In this document: piece after piece, positions 53,206-60,839 of the stretch | Position numbering within the stretch: the stretch's first letter is position 1 | Layout: the number at the start of each line of letters is the position of its first letter | Notes under the pieces: model-generated | The model's input: the letters and a program-made list of their open reading frames with translations, nothing else | What the model was told of the DNA's origin: nothing | Databases searched by the model: none | Translations under genes and position numbers: made by a program | Origin: Phycisphaerae bacterium | GTDB lineage: Bacteria; Planctomycetota; Phycisphaerae; UBA1845; Fen-1342 | Reading direction: 5' to 3' | Assembly (NCBI GenBank): GCA_028279405.1 | Contig: JANQNU010000036.1 | Span: forward strand, 372,001 to 436,000 | Length of the DNA stretch: 64,000 bases

Positions 53206-55148
53206 CCGCCCTCGCCAAAGAGGTCGTCGTCTTTGTCGTCATCGAACAGGTCGTCGCCCGAAGGCTGCTCACCGGCTCCCGGTGCGGCCGGGGCCGACTC
53301 GACGCCGCTGAAGTGCTGCTGAAAGGCGACCAGCGGTCGTAGCAGCGGGCTCTTTTCACGCCCCGTCAGCGCCGTGTTCATCAGTTCGATTGCCCGCGAG
53401 CGCATCGCGCCCGCCTGCTCCTGATCGATCCGCGCGAGCAGTTGGTACACGCCCGCGGCGGAGGATTGCGGCACCCACTGCACAGCCGCGGGCAGCTTGC
53501 TGACGAGATCTTCCTCGAAACGCTGTCGGGCACTATCCAGCGCCGTGCGACCCTCTTCGCGGGCGGTGTCGAGGGCTGCCGCGAAAGGAGTCCGCTCGAA
53601 CTGGAAGTCCGTGCGAATGCCGGAAAGCACGTCCGTCACTCCCAACAGTGACTCGATCGCCTCGACGCGCAGCAGGTGCACACGGCCAAGCAACACTTGA
53701 GCCGCTGCCTGTGAAGCCACTGCGTACGCTTCGAAGTACGGTTCGTTGGCAATTCGTTTCAGCCGGTCGTTCTTGCCCGCCGAATCGAACTGCGATCGCA
53801 TCTGCGACGCCCGCGAGCGCCACCGCTGCGCCGCACTTGCCGCCTGCTGGTAGGCGTTCGATGCCTTCGTTGCCGCATTGATAGCTCGATCTTCGACCTT
53901 GAACGCGGCTTCGGCCAGTTCGCCGAGCCGGCTCGTGAGCCCATCCTGGGCCTGCTCGAGCGCGGCGATCCGCTTGCGAATCTCATCCATCACTGCCTGA
54001 TTGCGGTCATCCGTCTCGCGCACGGTCTCGAGGGCGCTCCGATCGCTATCGAGATAACCAGTCAACGCGGCTGACCGAGCCTGAGCAGCCTGTAGCCGCT
54101 CTCGGACCTCGTCCAGGCCGGGGATCAGCACATTCCCATCCACCGTGACCGCGGACGCGTCCTCGGTACCACGATTGTCGCCCAGTCGATAGCCTTCGCG
54201 CAGCGCGTGCTCCTGATGATGCAGCTCCTTCAAGCGCGCAGCGATCTCGCGATACTCCCGCTGGTACGTCGAGAAACTCGAGTCGTTGCCCGGCTGAAAA
54301 CCGCGTTCCTCGAGTTGGACCAGCGCCGACTTGGCCCCGGCCAGTGCGGTCGCGAGATTGGCAAGACCCGCCTCGCGCTCGCGGATCACCGCCTCCAGCG
54401 ATTCGATTTCCTGATTGGTCTCCGCGAGCATCGCTTGCTTTTCAGTCCGGCGTTCTTCAATGTCAGCCGTGACGCCGGCGCTATCGTAGCCGCGCGCCTG
54501 ATCGAGCCGGTTCTGCTGGTTCTTCCAGTCGACAGCCGATTGCAGGAGCTGCGATTGGATCTCCTGCATCTGTGTTCGCAACTCGGACGCCTCGGCAAGC
54601 GACTCGGCGGCGCGAACATAGTCGATGATGCCTGCGGCGTGCCCGGTGCCCACATTGTTCGTGCCGGCATCCCGCGCCAGAGCGGCGGCCGCATCGAGCC
54701 GGTCGGCGTTGTCCCGAGAGAATGTCGCAAATTGCTGCGCCGTGCCCTTGAGCCGGGCCGCGTCTGCCTGAAGCGGCGGGATCGGCGACCCATCCAGCCC
54801 GGCATCCGTGTCGACCGCCCTGACTCGCTTCTCAGTCTTCTGGATCTGTTGATTGAGCGCCGCGACATACTCCGAGATCGAGACCGGCTCGCCATCGGCG
54901 CCGAAGATCGGGAACGCGAGCAACGTATCGAGCTGGTCCGCATCCGTAGCGGCGATCGCCTCGTCCTCACCGAGCAGCGTTGCCCGACCGAGTCCTACGT
55001 CGTAGCGTTCCAGCGAGACGAGCGCTTCGCGGGCCTTGGCATGGGCCGAGAGCCCGGCCGTCCCTGGTCCGGCCACTCGCGGCACAAACCACACTCCGGC
55101 CAACAATGCGATAGCGATGACGGCCCCCGAAACTACCTGCGGTTTCAC
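53202..55148 (-). CDS. Exported or membrane-anchored coiled-coil protein
   Basis: A 648-residue protein with one N-terminal hydrophobic helix (VVSGAVIAIALLAGVWFVP) and a body rich in Ala/Glu/Gln/Arg coiled coils (IEERRTEKQAMLAETNQEIE, MDEIRKRIAALEQAQDGLTS). The C-terminus is very acidic (GDDLFDDDKDDDLFGEGG). It resembles the long coiled-coil membrane-associated proteins of planctomycetes, but no family can be assigned. The start GTG has no good ribosome site and is uncertain. Confidence 0.68.
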   Translation of the reverse strand: MKPQVVSGAVIAIALLAGVWFVPRVAGPGTAGLSAHAKAREALVSLERYDVGLGRATLLGEDEAIAATDADQLDTLLAFPIFGADGEPVSISEYVAALNQQIQKTEKRVRAVDTDAGLDGSPIPPLQADAARLKGTAQQFATFSRDNADRLDAAAALARDAGTNNVGTGHAAGIIDYVRAAESLAEASELRTQMQEIQSQLLQSAVDWKNQQNRLDQARGYDSAGVTADIEERRTEKQAMLAETNQEIESLEAVIREREAGLANLATALAGAKSALVQLEERGFQPGNDSSFSTYQREYREIAARLKELHHQEHALREGYRLGDNRGTEDASAVTVDGNVLIPGLDEVRERLQAAQARSAALTGYLDSDRSALETVRETDDRNQAVMDEIRKRIAALEQAQDGLTSRLGELAEAAFKVEDRAINAATKASNAYQQAASAAQRWRSRASQMRSQFDSAGKNDRLKRIANEPYFEAYAVASQAAAQVLLGRVHLLRVEAIESLLGVTDVLSGIRTDFQFERTPFAAALDTAREEGRTALDSARQRFEEDLVSKLPAAVQWVPQSSAAGVYQLLARIDQEQAGAMRSRAIELMNTALTGREKSPLLRPLVAFQQHFSGVESAPAAPGAGEQPSGDDLFDDDKDDDLFGEGG

Positions 55149-55272
55149 GATGGAGTCACTCCGATTAACGCCCTGGAGGTCAGACGCCCATTCGTCTCAT
55201 CCTGCCGCACAGTATAGGCGATCCCATGCAGCCGTGTCGAACCAGCCTCCGTCCACGAACGGGTCGAGGGGG

Positions 55273-56358
55273 CTACGACGGTCGGGTGGTCGGCGGAGCG
55301 TCCGCGGGTCGGGCACCGGCAAGGCAACGTGTGGCGAGTCGTAGCGCGCCGGCGGGATCGTCCGCAGTGCCAACCAGCCGGCCGGCGCGGTCGATGCCGA
55401 TGACGAACGGAATCGTCCGGATGCCCCATGTGCGCAGAAAGGCGTGACCGTAGCCCAGCCCGTCGTTGTACTGTTTCCACGGGAGTTCCAGCTCGGTCGC
55501 CGCGCGCGCCGTTTGCCGGGGGTCGGCGTCAATCGCGATGCCCAACACAAGCGTATCGGGGTGCTGCTCCTGAAACGTCCTCAGCGCCGCCGCCGTATCC
55601 CGGGCCGGGCCGTGAAACGCCGCCCACACGACGACCAGTACCGGCCGACCACGCCAGCGCCACGTATCGAACGAGTCCGCTTCGTGCGTAAACGTCAGTC
55701 GAAAGGGTTCACCGACCCGCTCGACCAGCTTCCTCCGGGCAGCCAAGGCTATCGTGATTGGATGTCGACGGGCGTTTTTCTCCAGCAGGTCGGTGAGCCG
55801 GGCCAAGGCGGCGCGGTCGTCGTTTTCGATCGCATCGGTGAACAGCAGTTGGCACAGTCGCGGCGCGTATCGGCTGCGCGGAAAGCGCACGACGTACTCG
55901 TTCAGGACCGCACGCTGGTGGTCGGTGAGTGTGCTGACCGCGGTGTCGATCGGCGCCGGGCGTTCGGCGCGTACTCCCGCCAGTACCAATTGCCAGTAGG
56001 CCACGATCGCCTCGAGCCGCCGACTTGGCGGCCGTGCGCGGAGGGCATCGAGGCGGCGGGACATGGTGCTGAAGTCACCCGACCGAAGCGCGCCCAGCTC
56101 GAATCGCAACCGCAATTCGAGTTCGATGACATCATCGCGACGAGCGCCGCCGGGATAGCTGGTCAGATACTGCCCGATGGTTCGCAGCGTTGCCTCGTGG
56201 CGCGCGCTCGTGTCCTCGAACCAGCGCTCCGGGGCGGAAACGGGGCGTACTTCGGCGTCCGCGACGATCGCTTCGTACAATGCCTGCTCAGGGGTCCCGG
56301 TTTCGTCCGCGCCCGCGATCCCGGCCAGGATGATGATCAGCACGGCGTGTCTTGCCAT
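55273..56358 (-). CDS. Exported thioredoxin-fold protein lacking the CxxC motif
   Basis: A 361-residue protein: hydrophobic N-terminus (HAVLIIILAGIAGA), a helical TPR-like middle (LGALRSGDFSTMSRRLDALR, RLCQLLFTDAIENDD) and a C-terminal TlpA/thioredoxin-like domain (FRLTFTHEADSFDTWRWRGR, LVLGIAIDADPRQTARAA, WGIRTIPFVIGIDRAGRL). Where a redox enzyme has WCGPC, this has WAAFHGPARD, so both catalytic cysteines are absent. It probably binds a partner rather than reducing disulfides. The ATG overlaps the CPBP stop (TAATG), indicating translational coupling. A planctomycete exported-protein role is likely, but the substrate is unknown. Confidence 0.78.
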   Translation of the reverse strand: MARHAVLIIILAGIAGADETGTPEQALYEAIVADAEVRPVSAPERWFEDTSARHEATLRTIGQYLTSYPGGARRDDVIELELRLRFELGALRSGDFSTMSRRLDALRARPPSRRLEAIVAYWQLVLAGVRAERPAPIDTAVSTLTDHQRAVLNEYVVRFPRSRYAPRLCQLLFTDAIENDDRAALARLTDLLEKNARRHPITIALAARRKLVERVGEPFRLTFTHEADSFDTWRWRGRPVLVVVWAAFHGPARDTAAALRTFQEQHPDTLVLGIAIDADPRQTARAATELELPWKQYNDGLGYGHAFLRTWGIRTIPFVIGIDRAGRLVGTADDPAGALRLATRCLAGARPADAPPTTRPS

Positions 56359-57095
56359 TACCAGAATGACCAGTCGCCGACGCGTACGACGTAGTAGTAC
56401 AGCAGCAGGTTGGTGACGCCGTGGACGATGATCAGGCACCAGATACTACGCGTCCAGATGAAGAGCGCATTGAAGAAGAACCAGCACGGAATGCTCACCG
56501 CCCAGTTGTCCGGGTGCTGCACGGTCGAGAGCAGCGCCGTGCCGACGAACGAGAACCAGGTGAACGCGCCGAGCGGAACGCGCTCGAAGCGGTTCCAATT
56601 GATCATGGCGCGCAGCAGGAACGCGCGCCAGAACAGCTCCTCGACGACAGGCACGGCCGTGCAGGCGACGACGATCCGCAGAATGCTGGTAGTCCAGAAG
56701 AGCTTATAGGCGCCGAGGACCGCTCGTGGATCCTCAACGACCTTTTCGCCGGGGAAGCCAGGCAATCGTCCGCCGAGTCCGATCGACTCGAAGTAGTAGT
56801 CTCCTACGATCCAACCCCAGGCCGCGAAGGCCCCAGCGGGGACCGCGATCCAAATATAGGGTTTTCCCCACGACGGCATGTGCGGCAGGAAGAGCCATGC
56901 CACGAACAGCGACCCGACGCCCCGCAGAACGATTGCGACCCATTCCAACTGCGGCGGGAAGAAGCCAACCAGCGCCAAAAGCAGCAGGTAGCTCATGTAG
57001 GGCGCCATCAGCACTACATCCGGCCGCTCGCGGCCGATGTTTTCAAAGCGGGCCCGAATCCCACCTTGTGCTGCCCAATGCTGTTCGTCGGTCAT
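56358..57095 (-). CDS. CPBP-family intramembrane metalloprotease (CAAX-protease-like)
   Basis: A 245-residue membrane protein with about seven hydrophobic segments. PVVEELFWRAFLL is the EExxxR motif of CPBP (Abi) proteases; further conserved residues appear as STVQHPDNW and LIIVHGVTNLLL. Such enzymes cleave within membranes and are linked to protein maturation or bacteriocin immunity. The gene leads a coupled pair with the thioredoxin-fold gene. Confidence 0.86.
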   Translation of the reverse strand: MTDEQHWAAQGGIRARFENIGRERPDVVLMAPYMSYLLLLALVGFFPPQLEWVAIVLRGVGSLFVAWLFLPHMPSWGKPYIWIAVPAGAFAAWGWIVGDYYFESIGLGGRLPGFPGEKVVEDPRAVLGAYKLFWTTSILRIVVACTAVPVVEELFWRAFLLRAMINWNRFERVPLGAFTWFSFVGTALLSTVQHPDNWAVSIPCWFFFNALFIWTRSIWCLIIVHGVTNLLLYYYVVRVGDWSFW

Positions 57096-57175
57096 ACCGC
57101 TCGCTTTCGAAGCACTCGGAATCGAAGCGGGTACTATACACGTGTGGTCCCGAGGCGCGTACCGGCCGGATACGA

Positions 57176-57181
57176 TACAAT
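57176..57181 (+). promoter_or_regulatory. -10 element immediately upstream of the secreted-protein gene
   Basis: TACAAT in GATACAAT ends 8 bp before the ATG at 57190, with no Shine-Dalgarno between. If used, the transcript would be leaderless or nearly so. No -35 is evident. Confidence 0.3.
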
Positions 57182-57189
57182 CCCCAACA

Positions 57190-58539
57190 ATGAAACGGTC
57201 ATCTTCCAGCGCCGCCGCTAGCCGCCGATGTCAGGTCGGCTGCTTGTTTGCCGGTCTCGCTTTGATCGCGGGGGCGAGCGCCGCCGAACCCCTGCCGCCG
57301 GAGCAGCGCGCCGGCCTGGAACGCGTGGCACTGGCGCGCGCCCGGGCCGCCTTGCTCGACACGCTCAACGGTCTGCCTGCCGGCGGTCGTGAAACGGTCG
57401 GGACACTTATCGGTCGCGACGTTCGGCTCGATCGCGCCTGGCGCTTGTGGGTGCGAACGCGCCCGGTCTTCGGCGGCTATCGGCTCTTCAGCGACCAGAC
57501 CTGCGATGCCGATGTACGCGCCGCGCCAGATGAGGTGCTGACGGCGCTCCTGCAGATCGCAGACGAAGTCTCCCCAGCCATCGTCGAACCGACGGTACGG
57601 AAGCGACTCAAGGCGGCCGCGGGCGATTGGCCATTATGTTACGGTACCGGCACGGCCGAACGGAAGGACGTGGCGAACGTGCGGAAGCCGGCCGGATGGG
57701 CCGACGTTTCAATCGAAGGGATCGAGGTGACCCGTCGTGCCGCGAGCGCCGACGCGATTCGCGCCCTGCTCGGGTCCACGGCCACGATCAAGGTCACAAA
57801 CGCGCGTCAGCTGAGCGATCTCGTCGAGCACTCGGTGAGCGTGCGCGATGCGTTTCGGGTGCGGTTGGCCGAGGGGGCGAAGGTCGAGGTGCGCTTCGCA
57901 GCGGACCAGGTCGCGACCGCGACGGCGGAGATTCGGCTCGCCGACCTCATCCGCGTCACGATGGCCATCCACGAGGATCTGCTGGCCAATGAACCGGTGT
58001 TTGGCGCCCGCGATTTCTCCGAGATGGTCATGATCCATGGGAGCGCCGAACGGGTCGTGCGTGCCACCGGGATCGCAACGCCTCCGGCATCCGCGATCAC
58101 GCATCCAACGTACTCCCGGGTCGAACTCGATCGGCCGGCGTGGGCGGCGCGGAAACTGACAGCGACCGGGACGTTTACGCCGGAGGATGGCCCGTCACAG
58201 CCGTTGGAGCAGGCGCTCGCGCGCGACGTTGCGCGCCTTCATGGCATTGATTCGCTTCGCGAACAGGTGCTCGAATTGCCGCTTGGTGGTTCGGCGACAG
58301 TCGCCGCCCTGATCGATCTGCGTCCAGAGCTGAAGGACGATATCGTCACCGGCTTGCATGCGGCGCGTCCCGTGCGGACGACGGTCGGGCCTCGGGACGG
58401 GGCGGTCACGGTCACGCTCGAACTGCCGCTGGAACGGCTATGGTGGATTGTTCGGCGCGGAATGGACCGCGTGGACGTCTTTCCGACGGATGCGCCGGCG
58501 CCTGTGATTCCGCAGCCAGCGACCGCAGAGGAAGAGTAG
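57190..58539 (+). CDS. Exported protein of unknown function, coupled to MIT-AAA ATPase
   Basis: A 449-residue protein with a signal peptide (RRCQVGCLFAGLALIAGASA) and a mature part of mixed helices and strands (RAALLDTLNGLPAGGRETVG, VFGGYRLFSDQTCDADVRAA, WADVSIEGIEVTRRAAS, PTYSRVELDRPAWAARKLTA). I do not recognise the family with confidence; the region is reminiscent of planctomycete LPP20-like repeats. It ends 10 bp before the AAA ATPase start, and the two are in one unit. The ATG at 57190 gives the signal peptide; the longer frame upstream lacks one. Confidence 0.68.
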   Translation: MKRSSSSAAASRRCQVGCLFAGLALIAGASAAEPLPPEQRAGLERVALARARAALLDTLNGLPAGGRETVGTLIGRDVRLDRAWRLWVRTRPVFGGYRLFSDQTCDADVRAAPDEVLTALLQIADEVSPAIVEPTVRKRLKAAAGDWPLCYGTGTAERKDVANVRKPAGWADVSIEGIEVTRRAASADAIRALLGSTATIKVTNARQLSDLVEHSVSVRDAFRVRLAEGAKVEVRFAADQVATATAEIRLADLIRVTMAIHEDLLANEPVFGARDFSEMVMIHGSAERVVRATGIATPPASAITHPTYSRVELDRPAWAARKLTATGTFTPEDGPSQPLEQALARDVARLHGIDSLREQVLELPLGGSATVAALIDLRPELKDDIVTGLHAARPVRTTVGPRDGAVTVTLELPLERLWWIVRRGMDRVDVFPTDAPAPVIPQPATAEEE

Positions 58540-58549
58540 AAGGGGACGG

Positions 58550-59677
58550 ATGGCAACGTTCGCGACATTCAAGCGGCTCAAGGACAAGGGCGTGGCAGCC
58601 ATGCAAGGTGGTGACTACGTCACGGCGCGACCGTATCTGATCCAGGCCGCAGAGTGCATGATCGAACTTGCGGAGGAAAACGACGACCCCAAGATGCGCG
58701 GCGAGCAGGAAGACTACGCGCGCGAGTTGATCGAGCTGGCCAAGAATTGCGAGCAACGGGCTGCTAAAGGTGGGGGGCGCGGCGGCGGTCGCGGCGATCG
58801 GGCCCGCGATGATGCGGACGAGTCCGGTACCGATCCCGACGACTGGATCGTTCGTGACAAGCCGAACATTCGATTTGACGACATCGCGGGGCTCGACGAC
58901 GTGAAACAGGAGATCATGCTGAAGATGATCTACCCGTTTCAACATCCCGAGGCGGCGCAGAAATACGGGATCGACGTCGGGGGTGGAATGTTGCTCTTCG
59001 GTCCGCCGGGTACCGGAAAGACGATGTTCGCCAAAGCGATCGCGTGTGAGTTGGATGCGACGATGTTCGTACTCTCGCCGGCGCAGGTTCTGAGCAAATG
59101 GGTCGGCGAGGCGGAAAAAAACATCCGTGCCTTGTTTGACGCGGCCAAGCAGGAAGATAAGGCCGTCATTTTCATGGATGAGGTGGAGGCGCTGGTACCG
59201 TCTCGCCGCGGTCAGTCATCGACGGTGATGCAGCGCGTCGTCCCGCAGATTCTACAGGAGCTGGAAGGCTTCGATCGCAAGTCCGGGCGTGCGCTGATGT
59301 TTCTGGGAGCGACCAACGAACCATGGGCGCTCGACGCCGCCATGATGCGCCCCGGGCGTCTCGACGTGAAGGTCTACGTGCCGTTGCCCGACCCGGAGGC
59401 GCGTTTTCGGCTGTTCGAGATCTACCTCAAGGGCCGGCCGCTCGACGATGACGTGAACTTCGCCGAGTTGGTGAGCCGGTCGGACGGGTATAGCGGGGCC
59501 GACATCAAGGCGGTTTGCGCGCGGTCGGCGAGCCTGCCGTTCCTCGAGACCGTCTCCGGCGGCGTCGCGCGCAACATCGGGATGGCCGACCTGCTCAGCA
59601 CGCTCGAATCGTTACCGCCGTCCGTCTCCAAGAAGGACTGCGACAAGTACGACCGTTGGGCCGAGCAGGTGTCCTGA
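58550..59677 (+). CDS. Vps4/katanin-type AAA ATPase with MIT-like N-terminal domain
   Basis: A 375-residue single-AAA protein. The N-terminal 70 residues (FKRLKDKGVAAMQGGDYVTA, IQAAECMIELAEENDDPKMR, DYARELIELAKNCEQ) have the three-helix pattern of a MIT domain. A Gly/Arg linker follows, then an AAA domain with Walker A GPPGTGKT (151-158), a pore loop LSKWVGEAEKN with an aromatic Trp (181-191), Walker B AVIFMDEVEAL (205-215), sensor GATNEP and arginine finger MRPGRLD. In eukaryotes this architecture remodels ESCRT-III or severs microtubules. GGGGA precedes the ATG. The partner here may be the upstream exported protein or a membrane protein elsewhere. Confidence 0.85.
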   Translation: MATFATFKRLKDKGVAAMQGGDYVTARPYLIQAAECMIELAEENDDPKMRGEQEDYARELIELAKNCEQRAAKGGGRGGGRGDRARDDADESGTDPDDWIVRDKPNIRFDDIAGLDDVKQEIMLKMIYPFQHPEAAQKYGIDVGGGMLLFGPPGTGKTMFAKAIACELDATMFVLSPAQVLSKWVGEAEKNIRALFDAAKQEDKAVIFMDEVEALVPSRRGQSSTVMQRVVPQILQELEGFDRKSGRALMFLGATNEPWALDAAMMRPGRLDVKVYVPLPDPEARFRLFEIYLKGRPLDDDVNFAELVSRSDGYSGADIKAVCARSASLPFLETVSGGVARNIGMADLLSTLESLPPSVSKKDCDKYDRWAEQVS

Positions 59678-59748
59678 CGCCGTCACCGTGGCGCAGAATG
59701 CGCGAGGTGGACGGAGCCTTCGTACACCCCGCGTGCGCACCCGCGGGA

Positions 59749-60000
59749 CTAGCCGCCGGTTCCGCCGTCGCCGGTTCCGGTATCAGCGCCGTCCATCTCA
59801 GGATCGAAGACCGCGAACAGGCCGTCCACGAGCCCGTCGAGGATGGCGTTGACCCCGGCCTGCAACGACTGCGCCGACGCGGTCCGGAACTCATCGCGGA
59901 CGTCGTCCTGGCAGTCGGCGCCGACGAGCAGCGTCATCAGGACCAGTGTGCCGAGAATTGCGCGGATTCGACCGGCTTTGCGCGTCAATAATGCGTACAT
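59749..60000 (-). CDS. Small exported protein of a planctomycete-type family
   Basis: An 83-residue protein: basic N-terminus, one hydrophobic signal helix (AILGTLVLMTLLVGA), then DCQDDVRDEFRTASAQSLQA and GVNAILDGLVDGLFAVFDPE and an Asp/Gly/Thr-rich tail. I recall similar short proteins with an AxSLQxGVNxILDGLVDG core in planctomycetes, but I cannot verify it here. The AGGAGG at 7-nt spacing before the ATG makes it a convincing gene; the longer frame upstream is not. The Cys after the hydrophobic stretch does not fit a lipobox. Confidence 0.75.
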   Translation of the reverse strand: MYALLTRKAGRIRAILGTLVLMTLLVGADCQDDVRDEFRTASAQSLQAGVNAILDGLVDGLFAVFDPEMDGADTGTGDGGTGG

Positions 60001-60306
60001 CCAACAACCTCCTGCATCGTTCCCTGCGTAAGCTCCGCCTACACGCGGTTTCAGATCCACATCTCGTCCGTGAGATGGGGTCGCAGGATCGGTTATGCAA
60101 AGGCCGTGCCAGTTGCGCCGAAGGCGATCCACGTGCGTGCGACACCAGTATCGAAGCCGAGGATTCTGGTCATCGCGGGGTTCACGTCGGCGTGCGAAAA
60201 CAGGGAAGGGGGCGCGGGGCGCTGATTTGGCCGCGCAGGTGTTGCGCTCGCAAACGTGCCGCTGCGCGATATGATAGAGAGGACCTATCAGGGAAAGGAT
60301 GATCTC
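60001..60306. other. Intergenic region between small exported gene and amphi-Trp gene
   Basis: About 306 bp between divergent genes. It holds AGGAGG for the small exported gene, a + strand TATGAT at 60270-60275 that may be the amphi-Trp gene's -10, and a ribosome site AAAGGA. No additional gene is supported. Confidence 0.4.
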
Positions 60307-60609
60307 ATGCGCGCGAAAGAGCAGGAAATCCGTCTCGAGAACCAGATGGAGATCGATCAGGCAATCGGCTACCTCGAAGAGCTCGTCAAGAGCCTGCGGG
60401 CGCGGCGGATCGCAATGACGCACGGCGAAGAAAGCGTGACTCTCACGCCACCCGATGACGTCAAGTTCAAGATGAAGGCCAGCGGCAAGGGTTCGAAGGA
60501 ATCGGTGGCACTCAAAATCAGCTGGAAGATCGCAGCGCCCGCCGTCGAGCGCAACGGCGAGGCCGAAGCGCCCGATCTGACCATTACCTCCACCGCCGGT
60601 AGCGCCTAG
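60307..60609 (+). CDS. amphi-Trp domain-containing protein
   Basis: A 100-residue soluble protein. It begins with a charged helix (LENQMEIDQAIGYLEELVKS) and continues with the beta segment ESVTLTPPDDVKFKMKASG and KESVALKISWK, the amphi-Trp domain pattern with its central Trp. Members occur widely in bacteria and archaea; the function is not established. The ATG at 60307 is selected for AAAGGA 7 nt upstream; GTG at 60256 and ATG at 60271 are alternatives. Monocistronic. Confidence 0.8.
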   Translation: MRAKEQEIRLENQMEIDQAIGYLEELVKSLRARRIAMTHGEESVTLTPPDDVKFKMKASGKGSKESVALKISWKIAAPAVERNGEAEAPDLTITSTAGSA

Positions 60610-60778
60610 CACCGCGAGCTGACCAGCTCGTGCAGCCGGTCAAACACGCTACGACCAATCAGGTGCGGGCGCCGTTGAGGTGCCCGGCCTCCACACGTCT
60701 CAGCCGGCAAGTGGTCCGCACGCTTCGTGCGCGATGCGGCTTGTGAGCGGTTCGTTCCCGACAGTCTGTGATGAATTA

Positions 60779-60812
60779 CAAAAAAAGGACTGCACGCGAG
60801 GTGCAGCCCTTG
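60779..60812 (-). terminator. Rho-independent terminator of fusA
   Basis: Minus strand AAGGGCTGCAC (from 60811) pairs with GTGCAGTCCTT (to 60785) with one G-U pair and a 5-nt loop, followed by a U-run. The hairpin begins about 28 bp downstream of the fusA stop. Confidence 0.85.
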
Positions 60813-60839
60813 TATATCCAATCGCAGTTCGTTGGACGA

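Noticed and set aside
59911-59925. Lipobox in the small exported protein at 59749-60000
   Set aside because: The Cys follows VGAD, and Asp immediately before the Cys does not fit the lipobox consensus; I treat it as an ordinary signal peptide or membrane anchor.
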